64,000 nucleotides of DNA from SHZL01 sp963815185. Lineage in GTDB: Bacteria; Pseudomonadota; Gammaproteobacteria; Xanthomonadales; SZUA-36. Both the position numbers and the translations under genes were made by a program. Positions 19,449 to 29,784 of this stretch are shown here, piece by piece. The notes beneath the pieces are model-generated. The model was not told the origin of the DNA, made no database searches, and was given only the letters and a program-made list of their open reading frames with translations. The stretch's first letter is position 1; every line of letters begins with the position of its first letter. The stretch spans positions 62,001-126,000 of the forward strand of contig CAWFGC010000009.1 of the NCBI GenBank assembly GCA_963815185.1, read 5' to 3'.

Positions 19449-19571
19449 CCAAGCCTTCGCGTAAATCCAGGCCGGGCTGACTCTGGCACGCGCAACGGCT
19501 CCACTCGCTTACTCTTCCCGCCCATGGCGGAAAACGTGCGCTCGTTCTCACCTGCGCTTTACTCCGACCCC
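19420..19571. repeat. Degenerate palindromic element of the GGGGTCAGAGTAAAGTGCC family
   Basis: The left end (19420-19440) reads ACTCAGAGTAAGGTGTCAG and the right end (about 19555-19571) reads CTTTACTCCGACCCC. Both are diverged versions of the arms at 20075-20159. The interior shares TCAACCA, ATCCAGGCC and TGACTCTGGCAC with the element at 20075, so the two belong to one subfamily. It covers the start region of the HI0933-like gene. Confidence 0.7.
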
Positions 19572-19576
19572 GGGTT

Positions 19577-20035
19577 TTAGTTCTGAATTTCCCAGCTACC
19601 ATCGGCCTGGCGGCAGGCGGTGCCGTAAACCTGCTCGGTCTTGCCACCGATGGTTGCGTCCATGGTGTATTCGCGGCATGGCCCGCTGGCCGATTCGTAG
19701 GTGCTGGTCGGTGTCATGGAATACTCATACCCGGTGTCCGGATTGACCCAGTGGGCGGGTACGCCGGTGCGCACGTTTTCCAGCGCCAGCGAGGCCCTCA
19801 TCTGGTCCTGCTCGTCCATGTGACGGCCAATATTGCCGCCGATCATCGCGCCGGCCGCCGCGCCCACCATGGTCGCAACCGCCCGGCCGCCGCCATGACC
19901 CAGCGTGTTGCCCAGAAGGCCGCCGGCGATGGCGCCGATCAGCACGCCCTGGTCCTGCTGGGTGGGTACGTCAGTGCAAGCGCAGAGCAACAGCACTGTG
20001 CTGGCAGATGAAACAAGCATCAATTTCTTCAACAT
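19577..20035 (-). CDS. Glycine-zipper outer-membrane lipoprotein
   Basis: The 152-residue protein has a lipoprotein signal peptide ending in the lipobox LCAC (Cys20). A glycine-zipper segment (about residues 27-72, with GAIAGGLLGNTLG and MVGAAAGAMIGGNIG) suggests two membrane-associated helices. A C-terminal domain follows, carrying a YTMDATIGGK-type strand as in the 17-kDa rickettsial surface antigen family. ATG 20035 is chosen because AGGAGAG lies about 9 bp upstream and the signal peptide begins there. Role is likely envelope structure; the biochemical function is unknown. It is monocistronic and flanked on both sides by palindromic elements. Confidence 0.8.
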   Translation of the reverse strand: MLKKLMLVSSASTVLLLCACTDVPTQQDQGVLIGAIAGGLLGNTLGHGGGRAVATMVGAAAGAMIGGNIGRHMDEQDQMRASLALENVRTGVPAHWVNPDTGYEYSMTPTSTYESASGPCREYTMDATIGGKTEQVYGTACRQADGSWEIQN

Positions 20036-20074
20036 CACCCTCTCTCCTTTGGGTCTTGCATGGCAGGGGTAGCG

Positions 20075-20189
20075 GGGGTCAGAGTAAAGTGCCAGAGTCA
20101 TCAACCAGGCTGTCATATGCATCCAGGCCCGTCTGACTCTGGCACTTTACTCTGACCCCAAGTTTACTCTGGCACTTTACTCTGACCCC
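20075..20189. repeat. Palindromic element with an extra half-copy, GGGGTCAGAGTAAAGTGCC family
   Basis: Perfect 26-bp inverted arms lie at 20075-20100 and 20134-20159. A second copy of the right arm follows directly at 20165-20189, as if a second element had inserted into or been deleted down to one arm. It sits upstream of the lipoprotein gene and could affect its promoter. Confidence 0.9.
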
Positions 20190-20390
20190 AAATTTCCTGC
20201 GATGACCTGCATCAAAGTGATAATACCCGGCCGTCCCGGGGGTTGCAGCACAACTGCCAGATATTGATAGCGAATCTGGCAGAATGTTCCCGCGGCCGCG
20301 CCAGAACGATAAAAATGGCTTCAAGTGGCGCCTGACAAGAATATACAGCGGCGCGGCCACCTCCGGGATCCGGCAAGTCGGTATCACACT

Positions 20391-22589
20391 TCAGTTCTCC
20401 GCGCCTTCCTCGGGCTGCAGCGCATTGTCAACTGTTTCGGGTATTGGCGGCGGCTCGCGGAAATCGCTGCGCACGTGCACATCCCGCTGCGGGAAAGGAA
20501 TCTCGATATGGTGCTCCCTCAGGCCGGTCTCCAGCGCCCACAGGAAACTGGAGCGGACGCGATAGGGCCGGCGCACGCCCTGGCGACTGACCCAGATGCG
20601 CATTTCAAATTCCAGCGCACTGTCGCCGAATTCAACCAGCCTGATCTGGGGTTCGCGCCCGGGCATATGCAGCAGTACGAATTCGGTTTCTGCAGCGGCT
20701 TCGAGCGCCACCTCTTTTACCAGTTCCTTGTCCGAGCCATAGGCGACGCCGAACGAGATGTGTATGCGGGCGACCGGTTCACGCAGGGTCCAGTTGGTCA
20801 GCTTGGAGGTGACCAGTTCCGAGTTGGGCACGACCACATCCACGCTGTCGTTGGTATTCACCACCGTGGCCCGGGTATTGATCTCCTTGACTACGCCGGC
20901 CAGTCCGCTGTCGAGTTCGATGTAATCACCTACCCGCAGCGTGCCTTCGAACAGCAGGATCAATCCCGAGACGAAATTATTGACGATGGCCTGCAAGCCA
21001 AAGCCGATACCCACCGACAACGCGCCCGCAATCAGCGCAAAACTGGTGAAATCGATGCCGATCGAGCCGAGCGCAGCGAACACACCGACCAGGACGACAA
21101 TGTAGTGCAACAAACGACCGAGCGTATAGGCCGCCGCTCTTTGTGAAACCTTGTCGACGCCGACACTGCGGCTCAAGAGGGAACGAATCAGCCAGGAAAT
21201 GCCGAAGGCCAGAACCAGTATCAACAGCATTTTGACCAGCCCGGACGGGGTTACCGGCGTATCACCGATCTCAAACAGGTTGTAATCAGCCAGGTCGACC
21301 AGGCGGCCCCAGGCATTACCGGAAGCCATCACCAGGCGCGCCCACGCATTTTGCAGGCCGCTTTGGGAGCCGATCATTTGCGTGGCAACCAGGTCCTGAA
21401 CCAGCAGCAAATCGTCACTGGTATTCCTGATGTCGTCGATCAGGGTCAGCGTCTCACGCGCCACCGATTGGGCCAGTCCAAAATTCTTGACTGCATTCAG
21501 ATTTCCGCCCGGCGCGGAAGCGATCAGCGTGGTCTGGCTGATGGAGGACCACAGCTCGGCCTGCTTCAGGGCATCAGTCGTCAACTGCCTCGATTCGTTT
21601 GCGGCCGCCTGAAAGTCAAAACTGAACTCCCCTTCAGATGCCTTGAACCGGTACCAGTTCGCCTTTGCTTTGGCCAGCGCTTCTTGCAGTTGTGCCAGCT
21701 CGGCTTCGGCCGAAGCCCGCGTCATCTGCTGTTTGCGCAACATTTCCAGGCTTGGATTGACCGGTTCGGCGGACAGGGCTTCCAACAACTGGGATTGTAT
21801 GGCTGCCATTTTCTCCGCCATCGCCGCGACCTTGGCATGCGCTTCCTTGACCGCGTCCCGCACCGCAGCCAGGGTGGTGTCGGATATGGTCAGATGGCTG
21901 CGTGAAAACGTCTCCTGCACACTGAGCAGCTGGATTTGCTGATCAATGTGCTTCAGCCGCTGCTGCAGATTGTCTGCGCGCTTTACGGCCAGCTCGTACT
22001 CAACCCGCGCAGCCACCCGGTTAATGCCAACCAGGATCCGCGCCGGCGATTCTGCATCGGTGGCGTCGTATTGCCGCACCAGCTTGTCGCGCCGTTCCTG
22101 CAGTAGCTGGAATTGGCTTTGTGTCTGTTCCAGTTGCAGGGTGATCTGCGACTTCGTCTTTGTGAGCTCACGCCCCTGCGCCCGCAAACTGAGAAAATCC
22201 GCGAGAAAATAGGTCTCCCTGGTGGGTACCGGTTCGAAGTGGTCTTCGGTAGGCCCCTGTTTGGCTACTGCCAAAAGTTCGAATAGGCTTTTCAGATTGG
22301 CAATGCTGTTCTGCGCCGTGACCAGCGCTTCATCCCCGAGGCTCTTGATGCGCTCGTCCATGGACTGCAAAAAAAGTTTGACCCGCTCATTGGCCTCGGG
22401 CCCGGAAACCCCATCGAATTGCGACCACCAATCGGCCGGCAGGGCAACGAGGTCGGGCGCTTGCCAGGCGACTTCCGGCTTTTTTTCCTCTTCTTGCAGA
22501 TTGATCAGCGCCTGGGCCGAGGCGACCGCCGGCAAAAGGGCAAGCGCCAGCAGCCACAACAGCGCAATTTTCTTTCGCAACAACAACAT
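20391..22589 (-). CDS. MscK/MscS-type mechanosensitive ion channel with long periplasmic coiled-coil domain
   Basis: The 732-residue protein has a signal peptide (LLWLLALALLPAVASA), then about 430 residues of heptad-rich, Gln/Glu/Lys-rich coiled coil. Membrane helices follow from about residue 470, and a C-terminal MscS pore and beta domain contains GALSVGIGFGLQAIVNNFVS (pore helix), FEGTLRVGDYIEL and VVPNSELVTSKLTNWT. It should open under membrane tension and release solutes on osmotic downshift. ATG 22589 is chosen for its signal peptide and for AAGGAAA upstream; an ORF extends further upstream without support. It stands alone between a palindrome-rich region and the ABC transporter gene. 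Confidence 0.88.
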   Translation of the reverse strand: MLLLRKKIALLWLLALALLPAVASAQALINLQEEEKKPEVAWQAPDLVALPADWWSQFDGVSGPEANERVKLFLQSMDERIKSLGDEALVTAQNSIANLKSLFELLAVAKQGPTEDHFEPVPTRETYFLADFLSLRAQGRELTKTKSQITLQLEQTQSQFQLLQERRDKLVRQYDATDAESPARILVGINRVAARVEYELAVKRADNLQQRLKHIDQQIQLLSVQETFSRSHLTISDTTLAAVRDAVKEAHAKVAAMAEKMAAIQSQLLEALSAEPVNPSLEMLRKQQMTRASAEAELAQLQEALAKAKANWYRFKASEGEFSFDFQAAANESRQLTTDALKQAELWSSISQTTLIASAPGGNLNAVKNFGLAQSVARETLTLIDDIRNTSDDLLLVQDLVATQMIGSQSGLQNAWARLVMASGNAWGRLVDLADYNLFEIGDTPVTPSGLVKMLLILVLAFGISWLIRSLLSRSVGVDKVSQRAAAYTLGRLLHYIVVLVGVFAALGSIGIDFTSFALIAGALSVGIGFGLQAIVNNFVSGLILLFEGTLRVGDYIELDSGLAGVVKEINTRATVVNTNDSVDVVVPNSELVTSKLTNWTLREPVARIHISFGVAYGSDKELVKEVALEAAAETEFVLLHMPGREPQIRLVEFGDSALEFEMRIWVSRQGVRRPYRVRSSFLWALETGLREHHIEIPFPQRDVHVRSDFREPPPIPETVDNALQPEEGAEN

Positions 22590-22690
22590 CGTTAGCCTGA
22601 TTTCCTTGCCAAGACGTTCATTAGAGGTTCCCCGGACCATTTCTACTCCGCTGGCGGCACATGCACAAGGCCGGCACGCTGTCATGCAAG

Positions 22691-24536
22691 CTATTTATAA
22701 CCCGCTGCCTGCAGTGAAAACAACCGCGCGTAATGGCCATCCATCTGGATCAATTCCTCGTGACTGCCGCGTTCGATGATCCGGCCGTTCTCGATCACGA
22801 CGATCTGGCTGGCCATGCGCACGGTGGAAAAGCGGTGCGAAATCAGGATGGCGATGCGGTTCTGCGTCAGCTTGCGGAAATGCTCGAAAATTTCGGCTTC
22901 TGCCGCCGCATCCATCGACGCCGTGGGCTCATCGAGCACCAGGATATCAGCCTCGGTGCGCATGAAGGCGCGTGACAGGGCGATTTTCTGCCACTGGCCG
23001 CCGGACAGTTCCTGGCCGTCCTTGAACCACTTACCCAATTGTGTGTTATATCCTGCGGGCAATGCTTCGACCATGACCGCAGCCCTGCCCTTGGCCGCGG
23101 CTTCGCGCCAGCGCGATTCGCTGTCGAAGTAATGCACGTCACCGGCGCCGATGTTCTCACCGACCAGAAACTGGTAGCGGGCGAAGTCCTGAAAGATCAC
23201 GCCGATGCGCCGGCGCAGGGCTTCTTCGTCCCAGTCATTGAGATCCAGGCCATCCAGCAAGATGCGCCCGCTATCGGGACGGTACAGGCGGGTCAGCAAT
23301 TTGATCAGCGTGGTTTTGCCGGAGCCGTTCTCGCCCACCAGCGCCAGGGACTCACCCGGATGGATGTGCAGGTCGATGTCCACCAGCGCCGGCTGGCTTG
23401 CGCCCGGGTAGGTGAAACTGACCCTTTCGAAGCGAATACCGTCGGCCGGCAGCGGCCCGTGCAGTGCTTGGGCCTCGCTTTCGATCGCCGGCGTTTCCAG
23501 GTACTCGTACAGCGTGGAAAGGTACAGGTTGTCCTCGTACATGCCACCAACAGAGGACAGGATGGCGGCCACCGCGGACTGCCCCTGTCGGAACAGCATC
23601 AGATACATGGTCATCTGTCCCAGGGTGATGCGGCTGGCAATGGCAGCGGTGGCAATCCAGGCATAGGCGCCATAAAGCGCCAGGGTGCCAATCAATCCGA
23701 GCAGGAAACCCCAACCGTCGCGGCGAATGGCCAGGGCGCGGTCCTCCGTGTACAGGCGGCGAAATATGTCCCGGTAGCGCTCCAGCAGTAATGGGCCCAG
23801 CCCGAACAACTTCACTTCCTTGACATTGTCTTCCCGCGCCAGCACGGTTTCCAGGTAGAGCTGCATGCGGGTTTCAGGCGAGCGCCAGCGAAACAGGCGG
23901 AACGCGTCGGCCGGAAAACTTGGTCTCGGCCAGGAAAGCCGGCAGGCCAGCGATCAGCAGCACCACCACGGCCCAGGACGAAAACTGCACCAGCAGTACG
24001 GCATAACTCACCAGCGAGATCAGATTTTGCACCAGACCAAAGGTGCGATTCACCAGCGACAGGGGACGGCTCGAGGCTTCGCGCCGGGCGCGGGTGAGCT
24101 TGTCGTAAAACTCGGAATCTTCGAACTGGGCCAGTTCCAGGGTCAGCGCCTTTTCCAGGATCATCACGTTGACGCGCTGACCCAATTGCGCCCGCAACAA
24201 GGCCTGGCAAAGGGAAATGCCGCGTTGGGCGCCGGACAGAGCCACCACGATCACGGCTTCGGTGGCCACCAACAGGAACACCCGATTGGGCGAGGTAACG
24301 CCGGTATCCTGTGCCGCCCGGGTCGCGGTGACGACCGCGTCGATGATCAATGCGCCGACCCAGGCCATGGCCGCCGGCAAGGTACCCGCCAACAGCGTCA
24401 GCAGGGCCAGCGCCACCGTCAGCCGGCGGTTGGTGGTCCAGACCAGTTCCATCGCCCGGCGGCTGTAGCGGAACACGCCAAGAAAGCCGCGGGTGGTGGC
24501 ATCAGGTGTGGCTGAGGGTGAGGGGTGGGGCGCCAT
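22691..24536 (-). CDS. ABC transporter, fused permease-ATPase (one +1 frame break near 23911)
   Basis: The first frame (from ATG 24536) encodes about 208 residues with the first membrane helices of an exporter-type permease. The second frame completes the permease and carries an ATPase domain with Walker A GENGSGKTT, signature LSGGQWQKIALSRAFMR, Walker B ILVLDEP and the H-loop SHRFSTVR. One extra base near 23909-23913 separates them; removing it restores KFSADAFRLFRW through the junction. The joined protein is about 614 residues, a typical half-transporter that would dimerise. Substrate is not evident. It is divergent from the spermidine synthase-like gene. Confidence 0.85.
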
Positions 24537-24733
24537 GAGTCGTCCTATTTTACCGCCCCTGCGGGAGCGAGGGGCATTTGAGTTCGGCGCTGTATTTTTC
24601 CGGGCCGTGCCGGATTGAATTGATTGCGGACAAGGCCAGTGCCGGCCGCTTCATGCGATGATGCAATAAAACGCTTTGGTGTCAGCGATTTTGATAGGCT
24701 GTGCCACGTGGCGGTAATTTCACCCAAGGAGCC

Positions 24734-27420
24734 ATGAACAAGAAAAAAGCAGAAAGCCTCCCGCTGACGCTCATACTGGCGCTTTTTTTCATCTCCGGGG
24801 CGCTGGGGCTGGTCTACGAGGTCGTTTGGACCCGCATGATGATGCACGTTTTTGGGTCCACCGCGATGGCTGTTGGCACCGTCCTGGCTGCATTCATGTC
24901 GGGCATGGCTATTGGCAGTTGGTTTATCGGACGATTCGCCGACAGGCATCCCAATGGTTTGCGCCTTTACGCGTATCTTGAAATCGGCATCGCCCTGAGC
25001 GCAGGGGTTTCGCACTTCCTGCTGAGCCAATTCAGCCCGGCTCACCTTGCCCTTTATGATCTTTTTGGCTTCTCCGCGGCTACCTTCGCCCTGGCCCGGT
25101 TCGTTGTGGCCTTTCTTCTGGTCATGGCGCCAACCGTGATGATGGGCGCCACCTTGCCGGTCCTGACCCGCTATTTGCTGCAGCACCGGACCCGGGTGGG
25201 CATCAACCTGAGCACCCTGTACGCGACCAATACTTTTGGGGCGGTTGCCGGCGTTCTGGTGACCGGCTTCTTCCTGATTGGCCGCTACGGCATCCACGTT
25301 CCGGTTTACCTTGCGCTCACCGGAAATCTCCTGATCGGCTGCATCGCCTGGCTGGCGGCCCGGCAACAATTGGACACAGCGGTAGTTCCTGCGCCAGCCG
25401 CGCAGCCGCTCGAACACGGTTTGGCCGCCCGGGACGCCACGCCGGGTGCGGGCACCGTCAGGATCATTCTCATCGGTATTGGCATATCCGGCTTCACTTC
25501 CTTTGCCTATGAGATCTACTGGACCCGTTCCCTGGTGTTCATCCTGGGCAACTCGACTTATGCCCTGACCACCATGCTGAGCGCTTTCCTGACCGGCATT
25601 GCGCTGGGGGGCTACCTGATCCGGTTTATCCTCGATCGCTTTGAAGACCGGGCCGTGATCTTTGGCTGGATTCAGGTTTTTCTGGGAATTTTTTCCGCTC
25701 TGGCCCTGCCTTTGCTATTTTTTATCGATGATCCGCAGTCTCTGAACCAGTACCTGGAACGCACCGCCAATCAGGTGTTCCCGCTGCTCTTCGCAGGTTT
25801 TGGCGTGGCCTTTCTGGTCATGCTGGTGCCGGCCACTTTGATCGGCGCCACATTCCCGCTGGTGGGGCAAATTGGCGTCAATGATCTGCGCGTCGCGGGT
25901 TCCGCTGTGGGCAGAATCTACGCCATCAATACCCTTGGCAATGTATTGGGAGCGCTACTGCCCGGTTTGGTCCTGATCGCCTGGCTGGGCATCCAGGGGG
26001 GCATACTTGCTGATGGCGGTTATCAACGTGAGCCTGGGCATGGTGGATTCTCTTTTTGCGGCTGGCACGTCCGTCACAACCCCCGGCCTGGCGGCTGGTC
26101 CTGCCCATGGTTCTGCTCCTCGCCGCGATCGCAATGAGCCGCGCACCGCTGCATTTCCAGTTTCCTTCAGATGAAGAGCAAAGCTACTACAAAACGTTGT
26201 TCTATCGCGAAGGACCGTTGGCCACGACCAAGGTGTACTGGAATCCCCGAAGTTTGGAAAGATACATGAGTGTCGATGGCATCGTCATTGGCGGTACCGG
26301 GTACACCGAGTTCAAACAACTGCTGCTGGCGCACTTGCCGAAACTGCTCCTCGAGGATGTTTCCACCGAGCTCTCCGTTGGCCTCGGTTCAGGAATTCTG
26401 GCCGGAGAAAGCGCGCTTCATTCCCGGGTCAGGGAGATTACGGTGGTCGAGATTGAGCCCAGCGTGGTCGAAGGCGCGAAGTGGTTTGCGCATGAAAACC
26501 ATGATGTCGTCGAAAACGCGCGGGTGCACATCGTTAACGATGATATTGGTAATTTCCTGCGCACCTCATCTGGCACCTACCAGGTCATTACCGCTGATGA
26601 GAAAACGGCCGACGAATACGCTTCCAACGGTTTTTCATACTCGCTGGATTACTATGAGCTGCTGCGGAACCACCTGGCGCCTGGCGGCCTGGTGGCGCAA
26701 TGGGTGCCGACCACGTTGCCGCCAAGACAGTATCTGATGGTCCTCAATACCTTTGTCCAAAGCTTTCCCCACATGCAACTGTGGTACTTTTTGCCGGCTT
26801 ACAAAAGGGGTCCGTTCAATTCCATCCTGATCGGTTCCAACACGCCCATTGCCGTTGACTATGAACATATCAATCGTCATCTCGCCGAAGATCAAGCGGC
26901 CTTTCATAGCCTGGCGCGTTATGGCCTGACTTCGGCTGAAGCCATAGTTCCGCACTTTGTAGCCGATGAAAGCACCATCCGTGATGCCGTCAAGACAGCT
27001 GCGGTGAACACTCTGGATCACCCACGATATGAGTTCTTCTATCCCTGGGATTACGCCATCGATAGAGACATGAAATTTATTGCCAACCATGAATTCATCC
27101 GGCAACTCAAACAGCGGGCCTACCCCGCTTTCTTTGCGAGTCTTGAACCCGGTGCGCAAGACGCGGGCAGACTGCAACAGACCTTTGCCGCCGAAGATCA
27201 CTACCTGCTTGCGTTTCAGCAATTTCTGACCGGGGTTTCGCTTACTGAACTGTATCTTCTGTTCGATGAAACCCTCGCGCTTGCCCCCTGGGACGATGGC
27301 CTGAGGGCACAGATCTATTCCGTGTATTCATACGTCGCTTCCGCACAAAGAGACCCGACACTGCGAGCGAGCCTGAGGAAACGGGCAGACAGCTTGTACG
27401 AAGCGAAAAGCGGGAATTAG
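24734..27420 (+). CDS. Membrane-fused spermidine synthase-like protein (two +1 breaks at homopolymers near 25998 and 26055)
   Basis: The first part has about a dozen hydrophobic helices, opening with LFFISGALGLVYEVVWTRMM, typical of the membrane domain fused to spermidine synthase-like methyltransferase folds. The second part contains the synthase domain with VGLGSGILAGESALHSRV (SAM/decarboxy-SAM loop) and EIEPSVVEGA. The frame slips once in a run of six G (25996-26001) and again in a run of five T (26053-26057); removing one base from each run restores a continuous protein of about 895 residues. ATG 24734 has AAGGA 4 bp upstream. The stop TAG (27418-27420) is the first triplet of a palindromic element. 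Family members are often unable to make polyamines, so the reaction is uncertain. Confidence 0.82.
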
Positions 27421-27599
27421 CCTGCATATTGCACCAGTCCTCTACTGCGACGCTCCAGGGGCACGCCCTGTCTGGCTTTCGCTCGGTCAGAGTGCTCGAC
27501 ATAGTGTTGACTATGCCTGCGCGCTCTTCGGTCGCGAAAGCCAGACACGACGCACTCCTGAATCGTCTCGCTACGAGAACTGGTGCAAGATGCAGGTTA
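27418..27599. repeat. Nested palindromic element A
   Basis: The outer arms (27418-27438 and about 27579-27599) match at 19 of 21 positions and start with TAG/TAA. An inner palindrome, TGTCTGGCTTTCGC against GCGAAAGCCAGACA, lies inside. The left arm provides the stop of the synthase-like gene, and the right arm ends 7 bp before the convergent methyltransferase gene's stop. A lone arm of the same family is at 33175-33194. Confidence 0.85.
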
Positions 27600-27605
27600 G
27601 CCTCC

Positions 27606-28292
27606 TCAGCCGCAGGCAAACAGTAACTTGTGACCGCGTTTTTTAAGCCGCCTGAAACCGGCATCCCCGGCAACCCGGGTGATGGCGCGTGCGCTGGTCC
27701 AATGCACCAGTCCCGCCAGCGTTGAGGCATCGGCATGGTAGTAAGCTGCATGCTCGCGGAACAAGTCGTCATTGCCAGGGTTACGAAATCGGCTGAATAG
27801 CCGATGCGCGTCGGCAAAATCGAAAACGACTTTCCCGCCGGGTTTGAGTACGCGTCTGAATTCCTCGAAATACGCGTACATGTCATACAGGTTCAGGTGG
27901 ATAAAAACCGACATCGAGATGACCGTGTCCACACTTTGCTCATCAACCGCTGCCAGGCTCCTGGGATCGATGCGATGAAACCGGACGTTATCGAGACCGG
28001 CGCACTCCCGCCGCGCGAATTCAAGAAAAGCCGGACTGATGTCACACGCCAGCACGCTGCGGGCATGGCGTGCAATTTCCGCGGTACCAAAACCGCAACC
28101 CGAGCCCATATCGAGTACCGTTTGCCGCCGGTCCACGGCCGCAAGTTGCAGAAAACTGCGGGCATATTTCTGGCGTTCCGCCCGAATGTCGTCGATCCGC
28201 TCCTCCGGGCTTTGACCAAAGCGATAACCGATCAAACTAACGAGCATGCTGCGCACATCCGCAGGGTCGAGATCTATCCAGGCCCGGTTCAT
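27606..28292 (-). CDS. Class I SAM-dependent methyltransferase
   Basis: The 228-residue protein has the Rossmann-type methyltransferase motifs: motif I VLDMGSGCGFGTAEIA (about residue 59), an acidic end of strand 2 (LACDISPAFLEFAR), and FRRVLKPGGKVVFDFA (motif post-I to III). The substrate cannot be assigned. The gene is convergent with the synthase-like gene across palindrome A and has no clear operon partner. Confidence 0.8.
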   Translation of the reverse strand: MNRAWIDLDPADVRSMLVSLIGYRFGQSPEERIDDIRAERQKYARSFLQLAAVDRRQTVLDMGSGCGFGTAEIARHARSVLACDISPAFLEFARRECAGLDNVRFHRIDPRSLAAVDEQSVDTVISMSVFIHLNLYDMYAYFEEFRRVLKPGGKVVFDFADAHRLFSRFRNPGNDDLFREHAAYYHADASTLAGLVHWTSARAITRVAGDAGFRRLKKRGHKLLFACG

Positions 28293-28514
28293 GCCGATAT
28301 GCTAACCCATTCGTCGCCGGCCGTTGAATCTTCATACCCGGAATCGCATTGGAGATCAATTATCGCGGCCAAATGGCGCGACAAGCCGCCGTTTTTTGCT
28401 GTTCGGCCGACATACCGTTCGTCTTGTCGCCGTGCCTGTAACTTCACTGAAACAGATGTCGTCTAATGTGGTGACGATGAATGACAGGTAACAGTAAACG
28501 GCGAGGAGCCGAGC

Positions 28515-28709
28515 ATGAACGCGATACAACAGATCAGTCTGAAGCTACAGATGGGTATCCATCCGTCCGCCCAGATTCAGCCGGAATTGCTACGGGCGAT
28601 GTGGCGTCAACTCTCGCGTGAACGATCAGACGCGCTGGAAGCGAGTGCCGCAAAACGCGGCTACACTGCCGCGAAAACCACACACCCTTCTTTGCGCAAG
28701 TCGAACTGA
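28515..28709 (+). CDS. Possible small protein, unknown function
   Basis: An open frame of 64 codons begins at ATG 28515 with a good ribosome binding site (GAGGAG, about 8 bp upstream). The product is basic and mostly helical, with no membrane segment and no motif I recognise. A real short gene is suggested mainly by the ribosome binding site; compositional evidence is weak. Confidence 0.35.
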   Translation: MNAIQQISLKLQMGIHPSAQIQPELLRAMWRQLSRERSDALEASAAKRGYTAAKTTHPSLRKSN

Positions 28710-29239
28710 AAACCCCACATTGGAACATTAATCCGCATCACTGCCCGACCGGATGCGGTACTGCCTGGGTCAAGGCATTTCTCGTGGCGCAGATGAAAAA
28801 AGGCCCCCGGAGAACATGTGCACCTGATAAAGATGGCACAAATGCCCGGTTACCGCTCTTCCTGCCACCACACGTTGATTTTATCCCCGACCACTTCCAT
28901 GGAAGCTCAAAGGCCATCCCGGGTCGGTCTGTGTGTCTCAAAGGCCGGACAGCACATACCGGGCCCTTCCCCGTGGGCCCAAAACAGAAGCGAAGCCCTG
29001 AGTTCATCAGGGGTCCCCGGGGATGGAAGCAACGAAACGGTACAAATCAGAAAGGTTGTGCTCATCCTGAGCCGTTGGTCCATCCATGGACTACGCGAGG
29101 ACATCAAAATGTTTCCTAAACGTCACCGCCTTCGCGAATATTGACCATACGGCGCTTTTTGCAGGCTGTCAATCCATCAAAGGCATTGGGTGGTAACATA
29201 AGCAAACAGCCCCAACTCAAACGCTCCTGAGCCGAAGCC
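28710..29239. other. Intergenic region without a supported gene
   Basis: Several overlapping open frames of 60-110 codons exist on both strands here, but none has a convincing ribosome binding site or a recognisable protein pattern, and they exclude one another. I see no tRNA, hairpin terminator or repeat. Confidence 0.5.
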
Positions 29240-29650
29240 GTGTTCCAGATTACCCCAACGCTCTCCATTCCAGAGGCTGAAATTCAGCTCTCCGCCATAC
29301 GTGCACAAGGCGCGGGCGGTCAGAACGTCAACAAGGTATCGTCGGCAGTGCATCTGCGCTTCGACATTCATGCCTCTTCATTGCCAGAGTCTTGCAAACA
29401 ACGCCTGTTGGAGTTGCCGGACCGGCGCATCAGCGAGCGTGGTATCATCGTGATCAAGGCGCAACGATTCCGTACCCGGGAAAAGAACATCGCTGACGCT
29501 TTGGCACGACTGCGCCGGCTGATTCAGGGAGCCCTTATCGAGCGGCGCAAAAGAATCGCCACCAAGCCGACCAAAGGGTCCGCTGAACGCCGCCTCGAAG
29601 CCAAGGCCAAACGCGGCCGGATCAAACAACTGCGGGGTAAAGTGGACTAG
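29240..29650 (+). CDS. arfB: Alternative ribosome-rescue factor / peptidyl-tRNA hydrolase ArfB
   Basis: The 136-residue protein has the release-factor GGQ motif in AQGAGGQNVNKVSSAVHLRF (about residue 22) without the codon-recognition domains of RF1/RF2. Its tail is long and basic (RLEAKAKRGRIKQLRGK), as in ArfB/YaeJ, where it enters the empty mRNA channel. It releases peptides from stalled non-stop ribosomes. The start is GTG 29240. The stop TAG lies inside a short palindrome related to the element at 60506. Confidence 0.92.
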   Translation: MFQITPTLSIPEAEIQLSAIRAQGAGGQNVNKVSSAVHLRFDIHASSLPESCKQRLLELPDRRISERGIIVIKAQRFRTREKNIADALARLRRLIQGALIERRKRIATKPTKGSAERRLEAKAKRGRIKQLRGKVD

Positions 29651-29670
29651 TGGCTGTTACAGGCTACTAG
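29647..29670. repeat. Short palindrome, solo arm of element C family
   Basis: CTAGTGGCTGTTACAGGCTA followed by CTAG closely matches the right arm of the full element at 60650-60673 and is itself bounded by ACTAGT. Its first TAG is the arfB stop codon (29648-29650). It looks like an element C that lost its interior. Confidence 0.75.
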
Positions 29671-29713
29671 TGTCCACCAGATATCAATTCAACCGTGATC
29701 GTTAGCCGCGGAA

Positions 29714-29758
29714 TTGTACTTCAGTACTCACCCGTACTATAATATTCCTTATTGGAAT
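29714..29758 (+). promoter_or_regulatory. Promoter with MarR-type operator
   Basis: A -35 box TTGTAC (29714-29719) is followed after 18 bp by a perfect -10 TATAAT (29738-29743). Directly behind it is the inverted repeat ATTCC-TTATT-GGAAT (29744-29758). It lies 27 bp upstream of the MarR-type gene, so autorepression by that protein is the simplest reading. Confidence 0.65.
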
Positions 29759-29784
29759 TAATATTTACCAGAGAGGCTGAATCC

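Noticed and set aside
16804..20189. GGGGTCAGAGTAAAGTGCC repeats as a CRISPR array or IS ends
   Set aside because: The copies are palindromic pairs separated by genes without regular spacers, and no transposase lies between any two arms.
28738..29144. Overlapping open frames on both strands between the small gene and arfB
   Set aside because: They overlap each other, lack ribosome binding sites, and show no known protein features.
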